Below, one piece after another: positions 15,507 through 24,264 of a stretch of DNA of 64,000 bases. The number at the start of each line of letters is the position of its first letter. Position 1 is the stretch's first letter. Origin of the DNA: Symbiobacterium thermophilum IAM 14863 (GTDB lineage: Bacteria > Bacillota > Sulfobacillia > Symbiobacteriales > Symbiobacteriaceae). Location of the stretch: NCBI RefSeq assembly GCF_000009905.1, contig NC_006177.1, positions 372,001 to 436,000 on the forward strand. Direction: 5' to 3'. The notes beneath the pieces were generated by a model that was not told where the DNA came from, did no database searches, and worked only from the letters and a program-made list of their open reading frames with translations. The position numbers and the translations under genes were made by a program.

Positions 15507-16358
15507 TCACTGGGTCAGGTTTTTCAGCCGAAGGAGATGGAGCGCCAGATATCCGACCTCGTCATCGCTCACCGGCCGCTCCAGCCGTTGGGCCATGTAG
15601 TCGCCCAGGCGGCGGGCGCGGGCGAACTCCTCGGGGTACTCGCTGCGAATGCGGTCCAGAACCGGGTTCGTTTCGGCCTTGCCCGAGACAATCAAATCAA
15701 TCGCCAGCCGCAGGTGCAGGAGCACGCGGGAGAGACGCGGGTCGTCGTCGGACCAGGAGATGCCTGCCTCGGCCGCCAGGAAGGCCGCCGACTCGCGGAT
15801 CAGGGCCTGGTGGCGGGCCATCACCTTGGGGGACTCTCTGCGCCACGCCCCCAGCAGGTGCAGTGCCAGGATACCCTGCTCCTCTTCCGGAAGGGTCACG
15901 CCCAGCCGGGACGCGATCATCTCCACCGCCTGACCGGCCAGCGCGTACTCCTCCGGGTAGAGCAACTGAATCTGCGCCAGAAACGGGTTGGGGATCGGCA
16001 TCCCCTTTCGGACCCGGTCGACGGTCGCCGCCAGGTGCTCTGCCAGCGTGAGGTGTGCCTCCTCGCCCAGGGGGCCGAATCGGGCAGCGGCCAGGTTGAG
16101 GATCTCCTCGGCCACGCCAATGACGTCCCCGGAAAGAGTCTCCGTCAGCCGCAGGAACCGCTTGCGGTTCCGGCTCTCGTCCAGCCGGAAGACTTTCTCG
16201 ATGCGGGGATCGTCGGGACGGATAGGGCCCGAGACCCGGAACCCCAGCCCCCGCCCCACCACCACAACCTCCTGGCCACACGCTGGATCGTAGGCGAGCA
16301 GGACGTTGTTGTTCAGGGCCTTGAGGGGGCGCAAGGAGAGGTCCCTGTTCGTGCTCAT
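15507..16358 (-). CDS. BglG/LicT-family transcriptional antiterminator
   Basis: Encodes 283 residues. The order is the N-terminal RNA-binding CAT domain (about 1-56; LKALNNNVLLA near the start), then PRD1 (about 65-170) and PRD2 (about 175-280). Regulatory histidines are visible in EEAHLTLAEHL and LALHLLGA (PRD1) and in LLHLRLAID and LALHLL (PRD2). These are phosphorylated by HPr and EIIB, so the protein is active when sugar is available and binds the RAT RNA of the following PTS operon. ATG at 16358 follows GGGGAGGA at a rather long distance. Confidence 0.92.
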   Translation of the reverse strand: MSTNRDLSLRPLKALNNNVLLAYDPACGQEVVVVGRGLGFRVSGPIRPDDPRIEKVFRLDESRNRKRFLRLTETLSGDVIGVAEEILNLAAARFGPLGEEAHLTLAEHLAATVDRVRKGMPIPNPFLAQIQLLYPEEYALAGQAVEMIASRLGVTLPEEEQGILALHLLGAWRRESPKVMARHQALIRESAAFLAAEAGISWSDDDPRLSRVLLHLRLAIDLIVSGKAETNPVLDRIRSEYPEEFARARRLGDYMAQRLERPVSDDEVGYLALHLLRLKNLTQ

Positions 16359-16538
16359 GTTTGCTATATTCCTCCCCGTCTGAAAAATTCCTGCCTCGGG
16401 CCCGCTCCAACGCAGAGCGATCCTGACGCGGGCGGCGGCCCTCCATTGCACGTCGGATCCGGCGTCGGCACCGGGCATCGGGGAATGACCCTAGATACGG
16501 TTACGCCTTAGGCACAAGGGGCCTATCCCGACGGATCG

Positions 16539-16552
16539 GATTTGGCCAAATC
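16539..16552. promoter_or_regulatory. Perfect 14-bp palindrome upstream of hydF
   Basis: GATTTGGCCAAATC is its own reverse complement and lies 36 nt upstream of the TACAAT box (16588-16593) that may serve hydF. It could bind a dimeric regulator of hydrogenase maturation. Rex or FNR-type control is only a guess, as the sequence fits neither consensus well. Confidence 0.4.
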
Positions 16553-16620
16553 GAGATGACACGTGCGCCCAGTGGACGGGGAGGCGGTACAATAACGGTG
16601 AATGTGAAAGGGTGAACAAA

Positions 16621-17862
16621 ATGGCAGCGGAACGAACGCCCACCGGTCAGAGACTCCACATCGCCTTCTTCGGCCGGCGCAATGCGGGCAAGTCCAGTCT
16701 CATCAACGCCCTGAGCCGGCAGGCGGTCTCGCTGGTTTCCCCGGTGCCCGGCACGACCACCGACCCGGTGCGGCGGCCGATGGAGTTGCACCCCCTGGGT
16801 CCGGTGGTCCTGATCGATACGGCCGGAATCGATGACGAGGGGGACCTGGGCCGCCTGCGGGTGGAGCGCAGCTTCCAGGTGCTCGATCAGACCGATCTGG
16901 CCGTCCTGGCCGTGCCTGCCGGCGAGGAGCCGGGCGAGGCGGAGGAGCGGCTGGTGGCGGAGTTGAAGCGGCGCGGCACGCCCGCGGTCGGCGCGGTGAC
17001 CAAAGCGGACCTGGACCCCGCCGGCGCCCGCCGGCAGGCCGCCCGGCTGGAGGAACGGTTCGGCTTTTCGTTCTGCGCCTGCAGCTGCATCGGCCAGCCC
17101 GGGGTGGCGGCGCTCCGGCAGCGGATCATCGCCGCCGCCCCCGTGGACCCCACCGAGGTGCCGCTCCTGGCCGACCTGGTCCGCCCCGGCGACCTGATCG
17201 TCCTGGTGGTGCCCCTCGACTCAGGGGCGCCCAAGGGGAGGCTCATCCTCCCGCAGGTCCAGGCGATCCGGGAGGTGCTGGACGCCGGGGGCATCGCGGT
17301 GACGGTCCGGGATCGGGAGCTGCCTGACGCCCTGAAGTCCCTGGGACGGCGGCCGGCCCTCGTGGTCACCGACAGCCAGGTGTTCGGGACGGTCAATCGG
17401 GCGGTCCCGCCTGAGATCCCGCTCACCTCGTTCTCGATCCTGATGGCCCGGCACAAGGGCGACCTCGCCGAGCTGGTGCGGGGCGCGCAGGCGATCGACA
17501 GGCTCCGCCCGGGGGACCGGGTGCTCATCGCCGAGACCTGCACCCACCACCAGCAGAAGGACGACATCGGGACGGTCAAGATCCCGCGCTGGCTGCGGGA
17601 GCGGGTGGGCGGCGAGCTGCAGTTTGAGTGGGCGCACGGCGGCGAGATGCCTGAGGACCTGTCGCCGTACCGGCTGATCGTCCACTGCGGCGGCTGCATG
17701 GTCAACCGCAGGCTGATGCTGAGCCGGATCCGCAGGGCCCAGGCGGCCGGCGTCCCGATCGTCAACTACGGCGTCTGCATCGCCCATCTGAACGGAATCC
17801 TGCCCCGGGTCCTGACGCCGTTTCGGGAGCAGGGCGGGATGTCGGGGGGGAATGGTGGATGA
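16621..17862 (+). CDS. hydF: [FeFe]-hydrogenase maturation GTPase HydF
   Basis: Scaffold GTPase on which the H-cluster 2Fe subcluster is assembled before transfer to HydA. It encodes 413 residues: G domain with GRRNAGKSSL (P-loop, about 18-27), DTAG and TKAD motifs, a dimerisation domain, and a C-terminal cluster-binding domain with CTHHQQ and HCGGC. ATG 16621 is preferred because AAAGGGTGA lies 6 nt upstream and would be overlapped by the GTG at 16612. It overlaps hydE by 4 nt (ATGA). The presence of the operon implies an [FeFe] hydrogenase elsewhere in the genome. Confidence 0.95.
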   Translation: MAAERTPTGQRLHIAFFGRRNAGKSSLINALSRQAVSLVSPVPGTTTDPVRRPMELHPLGPVVLIDTAGIDDEGDLGRLRVERSFQVLDQTDLAVLAVPAGEEPGEAEERLVAELKRRGTPAVGAVTKADLDPAGARRQAARLEERFGFSFCACSCIGQPGVAALRQRIIAAAPVDPTEVPLLADLVRPGDLIVLVVPLDSGAPKGRLILPQVQAIREVLDAGGIAVTVRDRELPDALKSLGRRPALVVTDSQVFGTVNRAVPPEIPLTSFSILMARHKGDLAELVRGAQAIDRLRPGDRVLIAETCTHHQQKDDIGTVKIPRWLRERVGGELQFEWAHGGEMPEDLSPYRLIVHCGGCMVNRRLMLSRIRRAQAAGVPIVNYGVCIAHLNGILPRVLTPFREQGGMSGGNGG

Positions 17863-18911
17863 TCCGGCAGGAAGTGCTGGCGCTGATCGCCCGCGCCGAG
17901 GCCGGCGCGGACCTGAGCCGTGACGAGCTCACCTGTCTGCTGAGCCTGGGGGGCGAGGAGCAGAAGGCGCTTTTCGCCGCGGCGGACCGGGTGCGCGCCC
18001 GGGTGATGGGCGACGGGGTCCACCTGCGCGGCCTGATCGAGTTCTCCAACATCTGCCGCATGGACTGCTGCTACTGCGGCATCCGCCGCTCCAACCGGCA
18101 CGTCCGCCGCTACCGCATGACCCCGGAGGAGATCGTGGCCGCTGCACAAGGCGCGTGGCGGCTGGGGTACGGCAGCGTGGTGCTCCAGTCCGGCGAAGGC
18201 GACGCCCTCGATCCCGAGGAGCTGGCCGGCGTGGTGCGGCAGATCAAGGCGACCACCCCGCTGGCGGTGACCCTGAGCGTGGGGGAGCGGACCCGGGAGG
18301 AGTACGCGCTCTGGCGGGAAGCGGGCGCCGACCGCTTCCTGCTCCGGCACGAGACCGCCGACCCGGAGCTGTTCGCCCGGCTGCGGCCCGGCCGCCGCCT
18401 GGAGCAGCGCATCCAGTGCCTGCTGTGGCTGCGGGAACTGGGCTACCAGGTGGGCAGCGGCTTCATGGTCGGGCTGCCCGGCCAGACCGTGGGGACCCTC
18501 GCCGACGACATCCTGCTCCTGAAGAGGCTCAACGTGGAAATGGCGGGCATCGGGCCGTTCATCCCGGCCCCGCACACGCCCCTGGCGGACGCCGCCCCGG
18601 GCACCGTGGAGCAGACCCTGAACGCGGTCGCCTGCGTCCGGCTCTCCATCCAGGACGCGCACGTGCCCGCCACCACCGCCCTGGGATCGATTCACCCCCG
18701 GGGGCGGCAGCTCGCCCTGGCGTGCGGGGCCAACGTGATCATGCCCAACGTCACCCCCGGGAAGTACCGGGAGCACTACCAGCTCTACCCCAACAAGATC
18801 TGCCTGCGGGAGGAGCCGGAGCAGTGCGAACCCTGCGTCGCCGCCCTGATCGTGGGCGAAGGTCGCTTTGTGGCCACCGGACCGGGGCACTCTCCCCGGT
18901 GGACCGCCTGA
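17859..18911 (+). CDS. hydE: [FeFe]-hydrogenase maturation radical SAM protein HydE
   Basis: Encodes 350 residues. The radical SAM cluster motif CRMDCCYC (CxxxCxxC, starting at residue 66) is followed by GIRRSN, typical of HydE. HydE works with HydG to build the 2Fe subcluster, acting on the Fe-cysteine-CO-CN synthon. The TIM-barrel motifs LQSGEG and GFMVGLPGQT are clear. It lies between hydF (4-nt overlap) and hydG (15-nt gap). C-terminal cysteines (EQCEPC) may bind an auxiliary cluster. Confidence 0.95.
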   Translation: MIRQEVLALIARAEAGADLSRDELTCLLSLGGEEQKALFAAADRVRARVMGDGVHLRGLIEFSNICRMDCCYCGIRRSNRHVRRYRMTPEEIVAAAQGAWRLGYGSVVLQSGEGDALDPEELAGVVRQIKATTPLAVTLSVGERTREEYALWREAGADRFLLRHETADPELFARLRPGRRLEQRIQCLLWLRELGYQVGSGFMVGLPGQTVGTLADDILLLKRLNVEMAGIGPFIPAPHTPLADAAPGTVEQTLNAVACVRLSIQDAHVPATTALGSIHPRGRQLALACGANVIMPNVTPGKYREHYQLYPNKICLREEPEQCEPCVAALIVGEGRFVATGPGHSPRWTA

Positions 18912-18926
18912 AAGGAGGCGTCATCC

Positions 18927-20336
18927 ATGCCTGTTGCCGCGGAGAAGGCGAGTTTCATCGACGATGCGCTCCTCGACTGCCTGCTGGGCCAGGCCTCCGC
19001 GCCCAGTGCCGCCCGCCTGGGGCAGATCCTGGACAAGGCGGCCCTCGCCGGGGGGCTCGACCTGGAGGAGGTCGCCGACCTGCTGATGGTGGAGGATCCT
19101 GACCACCTGGAGGCGTTGTTCCGCACCGCCTTCGAGATCAAGCAGAAAATCTACGGCAACCGCATCGTGCTGTTCGCGCCCCTCTACGTCAGCAACCTGT
19201 GTGTGAACAACTGCCGGTACTGCGGGTTCCGCCGGTCCAACGACCAGGAGGTGCGCCGCCGGCTCACCCAGGAGGAGGTGGCGGCGGAGGTGCGGGCCCT
19301 GATCCGCATGGGCCACAAGCGGGTGCTGCTGGAGGCCGGCGAGGATCCCGTCCACTGCGACATCGACTACATCGTCGACTGCATCCGGACGATCTACGGG
19401 GTCCGGGAGGGCAAGGGCAACATCCGGCGGATCAACGTCAACATCGCCGCCACCACCACCGAGGAGTACCGGAAGCTGAAGGAGGCCCAGATCGGGACCT
19501 ACCAGCTGTTCCAGGAGACCTACCACCGGCCGACCTACGCCCTGATGCACCCCTCGGGCCCGAAGCACAACTACGACTGGCACACCACCGCTCACGACCG
19601 GGCGATGGAGGCCGGCATCGACGACGTCGGCGTGGGCGTGCTGTTCGGCCTGTACGATTACCGCTACGAGGTCCTGGCGATGCTGCTGCACGTCCGGCAC
19701 CTGGAGGAGGCGTTCGGCGTGGGGCCGCACACCATCTCGGTGCCCCGGCTCCAGCCTGCGCCGGGGGTCGACCTCCACACCTTCCCCCACCTGGTCACGG
19801 ACGACCAGTTCAAGAAGCTGGTCGCGATCCTCCGGCTGGCGGTGCCCTACACCGGCATGATCATCTCCACCCGGGAGACGCCCGAGATGCGGGCGCAGGT
19901 GCTGCGGCTGGGCGTGTCCCAGATCAGCGCCGGCTCCAGCGTGGGCATCGGCGGGTACAGCCAGATGACCGAGGAGCAGCGGGCGGCGACGGCGCAGTTC
20001 GTCCAGGGCGATCACCGCTCCCCGGATGAGGTCATCCGCTGGCTCTGCGAGGAAGGCTACCTGCCCAGCTACTGCACCGCCTGCTACCGGCAGGGGCGGA
20101 CCGGCGACCGGTTCATGGCCCTGGCGAAGACCGGCCAGATCCAGAACCTCTGCCAGCCCAACGCCATCCTGACCTTCGAGGAGTACCTGGAGGACTACGC
20201 CTCCGAAGCGACCCGGGAGGTCGGCCGGCGCACGGAGGCGGCGAACCTGGCCCAGATCCCCAGCGAGAAGGTGCGCGCCGAGACCGAGCGGCGGCTTGTG
20301 CGCATCCGGGCCGGTGAGCGGGACCTGTACTTCTAG
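18927..20336 (+). CDS. hydG: [FeFe]-hydrogenase maturation radical SAM tyrosine lyase HydG
   Basis: Encodes 469 residues. HydG cleaves tyrosine to make the CO and CN- ligands of the H-cluster. The radical SAM motif CVNNCRYC lies near residue 92, and the C-terminal CTACYR motif near residue 382 provides the ligands of the second cluster; a further Cys follows in LCQPN. Length matches the family and distinguishes it from ThiH, which is shorter and lacks this C-terminal cluster. ATG follows AAAGGAGG. It is the last gene of the operon. Confidence 0.95.
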   Translation: MPVAAEKASFIDDALLDCLLGQASAPSAARLGQILDKAALAGGLDLEEVADLLMVEDPDHLEALFRTAFEIKQKIYGNRIVLFAPLYVSNLCVNNCRYCGFRRSNDQEVRRRLTQEEVAAEVRALIRMGHKRVLLEAGEDPVHCDIDYIVDCIRTIYGVREGKGNIRRINVNIAATTTEEYRKLKEAQIGTYQLFQETYHRPTYALMHPSGPKHNYDWHTTAHDRAMEAGIDDVGVGVLFGLYDYRYEVLAMLLHVRHLEEAFGVGPHTISVPRLQPAPGVDLHTFPHLVTDDQFKKLVAILRLAVPYTGMIISTRETPEMRAQVLRLGVSQISAGSSVGIGGYSQMTEEQRAATAQFVQGDHRSPDEVIRWLCEEGYLPSYCTACYRQGRTGDRFMALAKTGQIQNLCQPNAILTFEEYLEDYASEATREVGRRTEAANLAQIPSEKVRAETERRLVRIRAGERDLYF

Positions 20337-20376
20337 CCGGATCGCCCCACCGGGGCGGAGCATCCAGACGGACAGA

Positions 20377-20405
20377 AAGACCACCGCGGCCCGCGCGGTG
20401 GTCTT
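20377..20405. terminator. Bidirectional terminator between hydG and the rhodanese gene
   Basis: Perfect 12-bp arms AAGACCACCGCG (20377-20388) and CGCGGTGGTCTT (20394-20405) with a 5-nt loop. It lies between convergent genes and ends in TT on each strand. Confidence 0.7.
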
Positions 20406-20432
20406 CCGCGTCGGTGGGGACGGCCGGCGGCG

Positions 20433-20762
20433 TCAGCGGGCCACTTCGCCCCGCCAGGTCACCATGCCCCCCGCCACGTTCTTCACGTTGGTGAACCCCA
20501 GCCGCTTCAGGAACTGGTACGCGACGGCGGAGCGGCTGGCGGTCCTGCAGATGAGCAGGATCTCCTCGTTCCTGTCCAGCTCCCGCGCCCAGGTGCGGAT
20601 CTGCCCGAGGGGCTTCAGGACTGCGCCGGGCACGTGGCCTTCGGCGTACTCCCACGGCTCACGCACGTCGATGATCTTGGGGCGCTCGCCGCGCTCCAGA
20701 CGGGCCTGCAGTTCGGCCGTGGTGATCGATTCGATGCGGGGACCAAAACCGAACACGACCAT
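20433..20762 (-). CDS. Single-domain rhodanese (sulfurtransferase)
   Basis: Encodes 109 residues, starting at ATG 20762 after GAAAGGG (an upstream in-frame start lies in the promoter region). The rhodanese fold motifs IIDVREPWEYAEGHVPGA and the active-site loop LLICRTASRSA with Cys72 are intact. It can carry a persulfide on the cysteine and transfer sulfane sulfur. It is divergent from a CoA-disulfide reductase-rhodanese gene, and the pair probably handles reactive sulfur species. Confidence 0.9.
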   Translation of the reverse strand: MVVFGFGPRIESITTAELQARLERGERPKIIDVREPWEYAEGHVPGAVLKPLGQIRTWARELDRNEEILLICRTASRSAVAYQFLKRLGFTNVKNVAGGMVTWRGEVAR

Positions 20763-20813
20763 CGCCCTTTCGTGTAGATTTCGGGGACACACCTCAACGC
20801 TGTCATCATACCC

Positions 20814-20829
20814 CTACCAGTAACGGTAG
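20814..20829. promoter_or_regulatory. CsoR/CstR-like operator, site 1
   Basis: CTACC-N6-GGTAG forms a perfect dyad. It has the same layout as site 2 and lies near the start of the rhodanese gene. CsoR-family operators have TACC/GGTA half-sites with short spacers. No regulator gene of this family is seen in the window. Confidence 0.45.
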
Positions 20830-20840
20830 CGCAAGAGGGG

Positions 20841-20871
20841 TTGAAATACCGTAGGGGGTATGGTGTATCAT
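20841..20871 (+). promoter_or_regulatory. Putative promoter of the CoA-disulfide reductase gene with operator site 2
   Basis: TTGAAA (20841-20846) is a fair -35 and TGTATC or TATCAT (20864-20871) a weak -10. ATACC-N6-GGTAT (20846-20861) fills the spacer, the place where a repressor would block RNA polymerase. Confidence 0.45.
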
Positions 20872-20904
20872 GGGACCTGAGCGACCGATCAGGGAGGCGA
20901 AAGG

Positions 20905-22584
20905 ATGGCGCAGCGCAAGATTGTGATCGTCGGCGGCGTGGCCGGCGGAGCGACGGCGGCGGCCCGCGCCCGCCGCACCGACGAGCACGCCGAGATCGTC
21001 CTGTTCGAAAAGGGCCCCTACATCTCGTTTGCCAACTGCGGGCTGCCCTACTACGTCGGCAAGGAGATCGGCGACCGCTCGGCCCTGCTCCTGCAGACCC
21101 CCGAGAGCTTCCGCGCCCGGTTCGAGGTGGACGTCCGGGTGCTGCACGAAGTCGTCGCCATCGACCGGGCAGCCAAGCGTGTGACCGTGCGGAACCTGGA
21201 GACCGGTGAGGTGTACCACGAGTCCTACACTGCGTTGGTCCTCGCGCCGGGGTCGGTGCCCATCCGTCCGCCGCTGCCGGGCATTGGCCTGCCCAACGTC
21301 TTTACGGTCCGCACGGTCCCCGACGCCGTCGCGATCCGGGAGTTGGTGGAGCGGGAGAGCCCGGCCCGGGCCGTGGTTGTGGGGGCGGGCTTCATCGGGC
21401 TGGAGATGGTGGAGAACCTGGCGGGTCTCGGCCTCGCGGTGACGCTGGTGGAGAAGGCGGACCAGGTGCTGCCGCCGCTGGACCCCGAGATGGCGGCCTT
21501 CGTGCAGTCGCACCTGGAGCAGATGGGCGTGGAGGTCATCACAGGCGACGGCATCGCGGCCTTCACCGGCAACGACCGGGCGACGGCGGCCCGCCTGGAG
21601 AGCGGTCGTGAGGTGGAGGGCGACCTGTTCATCCTGGGGCTGGGGGTCCGGCCGGACACGCGCCTTGCGCGGGAGGCGGGCCTCGCGATCGGGCCGACGG
21701 GCGGCATTCAGGTCAACGAGCGGATGCAGACCAACGATCCGGCCATCTACGCCGCGGGCGACGCAGTGGAGACGATCCACCTGGTCACCGGCCGGCCCGC
21801 GCTGATTCCGCTGGCCGGTCCGGCCAACAAGCAGGGGCGGGTGGCCGGCGCCAACGCCGCGGGCGACTCGCTCACCTTCCCCGGCGCCATCGGCACCGCC
21901 ATCGTGCGGGTGGGAAGCCTGGTGGCCGCGGTCACCGGCCTCTCCGAGAAGGCAGCCCGGCGGGAGGGGCTGAAGGTCTACACCAGCTACACGCTTTCCG
22001 GCGATCACGCCGACTATTATCCCGGGATGCAGGAGCTCATGACCAAGCTGGTCGTCGAGTCGGACACCGGCCGGCTGCTGGGGGCCCAGGTCATCGGCGC
22101 AAACGGCGTCGACAAGCGGACGGACGTCTACGCCACGGCCATCCTGGGCCGGATGACGGTGGACCAACTGGCCAACCTGGACCTGGCCTACGCGCCGCCC
22201 TTCGGGGCAGCCAAGGACGCCGCGGTCGTGGCCGGCATGGTGGCGCAGAACATCCGGCGGGCCGCGCTTCGGGTGATCACCCCTGAAGAGCTGCTGGGGC
22301 GGATGGAGGCCGGCGAGGAGCTTCAGGTGGTCGACGTGCGGAACCCGTACGAGTACGACATGGGCGCGGTGCCCGGTGCCGTCAACATCCCGGTGGACGA
22401 GCTGCGCAGCCGCCTCGGCGAGCTGGATCCGTCCCGGGAGACGGTGGTGTACGACCGCACCGGCGCGATGGCCTACGTGGCCGCCCGGATCCTCGCACAG
22501 CGAGGCTACAGCGTTTCCAGCCTCGCTGGTGGATATGCCCTCTTCCCGGCTGCCGAGGCGGTGCGAGCGCAGCGCACGCTCTAG
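20905..22584 (+). CDS. CoA-disulfide reductase with C-terminal rhodanese domain (active-site Cys missing)
   Basis: Encodes 559 residues. Residues 1-445 form an FAD/NAD(P)H-dependent disulfide reductase (GGVAGGATAAA for FAD, VVGAGFIGLEM for NAD(P)H) with the redox cysteine Cys45 in SFANCGLPYY, as in CoA-disulfide/polysulfide reductases. Residues 450-555 form a rhodanese domain. The expected catalytic cysteine is replaced by aspartate (Asp517 in VVYDRTGAM). The enzyme probably reduces CoA disulfide, CoA persulfide or polysulfide with NAD(P)H. Its divergent neighbour is a rhodanese that still has its cysteine. The ATG has only a weak SD (GAGGCGAAAGG). Confidence 0.9.
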   Translation: MAQRKIVIVGGVAGGATAAARARRTDEHAEIVLFEKGPYISFANCGLPYYVGKEIGDRSALLLQTPESFRARFEVDVRVLHEVVAIDRAAKRVTVRNLETGEVYHESYTALVLAPGSVPIRPPLPGIGLPNVFTVRTVPDAVAIRELVERESPARAVVVGAGFIGLEMVENLAGLGLAVTLVEKADQVLPPLDPEMAAFVQSHLEQMGVEVITGDGIAAFTGNDRATAARLESGREVEGDLFILGLGVRPDTRLAREAGLAIGPTGGIQVNERMQTNDPAIYAAGDAVETIHLVTGRPALIPLAGPANKQGRVAGANAAGDSLTFPGAIGTAIVRVGSLVAAVTGLSEKAARREGLKVYTSYTLSGDHADYYPGMQELMTKLVVESDTGRLLGAQVIGANGVDKRTDVYATAILGRMTVDQLANLDLAYAPPFGAAKDAAVVAGMVAQNIRRAALRVITPEELLGRMEAGEELQVVDVRNPYEYDMGAVPGAVNIPVDELRSRLGELDPSRETVVYDRTGAMAYVAARILAQRGYSVSSLAGGYALFPAAEAVRAQRTL

Positions 22585-22592
22585 GGCCAGGA

Positions 22593-22628
22593 CGAACCGG
22601 CCCCCCGGGCAGGGGCCGGTTCGTTTTT
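22593..22628 (+). terminator. Terminator of the CoA-disulfide reductase gene
   Basis: 12-bp perfect arms (22593-22604 and 22612-22623) followed by TTTTT. Confidence 0.9.
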
Positions 22629-22778
22629 CCATGGGCCGGCGGCGGGTTCCGGAGCGGGGGCCGGTGCCCGGTGGGCAGCTCTGATACCAAAGGACTATTT
22701 CCGGGGCTCGGTCGCCGTATGGAGTGGTGGGCGGCCGCGGTCCAAAAGCGTCGCAGCACCGAACCTCGGCGCATGTGC

Positions 22779-22795
22779 GAGACGTCTTATAAGCG
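22779..22795. promoter_or_regulatory. Motif shared with the lonA upstream region (tig copy)
   Basis: GAGACGTCTTA followed by TAAGCG. The same 11 bases, followed by ATATAACGCG, occur upstream of lonA at 28196. It lies 44 nt before the -10 box of tig. No known consensus (CIRCE, CtsR) fits. Confidence 0.4.
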
Positions 22796-22809
22796 CACGG
22801 GGACGTTCG

Positions 22810-22838
22810 TTGTCCCCGCGGCTGCGGCATGGTATAAT
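22810..22838 (+). promoter_or_regulatory. Sigma-A promoter of the tig-clpP-clpX unit
   Basis: TTGTCC (22810-22815), 17-nt spacer, TATAAT (22833-22838). A 7-bp hairpin CGGGGAC/GTCCCCG (22798-22818) overlaps the -35 box and might be an operator. The rest of the 300-nt gap from 22629 holds no gene that I can see. Confidence 0.75.
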
Positions 22839-22928
22839 ACCTAAGTTGCAGCCAACGGACCTGGCTGAAAGCAGCGTATATGGCCGGCCGGTGGGCGCCA
22901 TATACTGAACAGTTGAGGGGGAAACCGA

Positions 22929-24218
22929 ATGAAGGCGACCTGGGACAAGTTGGAAAATAACTGGATGCAGTTTGAGGTAGAGGTGGATGCCTCTGAGTTC
23001 TCCAAGTCGGTGGAGGCGGCGTTCAGGAAGATGAACCGGCAGGTGACCATTCCGGGCTTCCGCCGGGGGAAGGCGCCGCGGGCAGTCTTCGAACGCGTCT
23101 ACGGCAAGGAGGCGCTTGTCCAGGAAGCCGTGGATCAGATTCTGCCCCGGGCCTACAGCGAAGCGCTGGAGCAGGGGCAGATCGAGCCGATCAGCCAGCC
23201 GGAGATCGAAGTGGTCCAGGCGGAGGACGGCAAGCCCCTCATCTTCAAGGGCAAGGTTCAGGTGACCCCGGAGGTGACGCTGGGGCGGCTGTCGGGCTTC
23301 GGTATCGAGAAGCAGGTCCCGGAGGTCACCGACCAGGAGGTCGAGGAACAGCTGAGCGCCCTGCGGGAGCGGCTGGCCACCCTCGTGACCGACGAGTCCG
23401 GGGAGGTCGGCCAGGGCAGCTTCGCCGTCATCGACTTCGAAGGGTTCATTGACGGCGAGCCCTTCGAGGGCGGCAAGGGCGAGGGCTACACGGTGGAGAT
23501 CGGCTCCGGCACCTTCATCCCCGGCTTCGAGGAGGGGCTGGTCGGCGCGAAGGCGGGGGAGACCCGTGAGGTCACCGTCACCTTCCCCGAGGATTACCAC
23601 GCCCAGCACCTGGCCGGCAAGCAGGCCGTGTTCAAGGTCACGGTGCACGAGGTAAAAAAGAAGGAGCTGCCTGAGCTGAACGACGAGTTCGCCCAGCAGG
23701 TGAGCCCCTTCAAGACCGTGGAGGAACTCCGGGCGGACATCAAGAATCGTCTGAGTGAGGCCGCGGCCCAGAAGGCGGAGGAGGACTTCCGCAACAAGGT
23801 CGTCGAGGCCGTCGCCGACGACGCCTCCGTCGAGGTGCCCGAGGTGCTCGTCCACGACAAGGTCCACGACATGATCCACGACTTCGAGCACCAGCTGGCC
23901 CAGCAGGGGATTACCCTGGACATGTGGCACCAGATCACCGGCAAGACCCATGAGGACCTTCACAAGGAGCTGGAGCCCCAGGCCACGAAGCTCGTGAAGG
24001 TCGACCTGGTGCTGGCCGCGGTGGCGAAGCAGGTGGGTCTGACCGTGAGCGATGCCGAGCTGGAGGCCGAGTTCGACCGGCTCCTGGCCATGTATCCGAA
24101 GCAGCAGTCCTACATCCGGCAGTTGCGGGCGAGTGCGGCCTACCGGGCCCAGCTCCGCAGGGACCTGCTGAAGCAGAAGACGGTGGAGCACCTGGTAGAG
24201 CTTAACTCCGCTGCCTGA
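22929..24218 (+). CDS. tig: Trigger factor (ribosome-associated chaperone, prolyl isomerase)
   Basis: Encodes 429 residues. The N-terminal ribosome-binding signature GFRRGKAPR lies at 44-52. The FKBP-type isomerase domain (about 150-245) includes [17 protein letters not shown] and [15 protein letters not shown], and a helical C-terminal domain follows. It binds nascent chains at the ribosome exit tunnel. The order tig-clpP-clpX is conserved in many bacteria and links folding to degradation. ATG follows TTGAGGGGGAAA. Confidence 0.96.
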
Positions 24219-24264
24219 TTCTAGGCCGGTTGCGGTATAAGTATCGGGTAGAGGAGGTCAGACT

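Noticed and set aside
18921-20384. 487-codon minus-strand frame opposite hydG
   Set aside because: Shadow of hydG with no recognisable domain and no ribosome-binding site of note.
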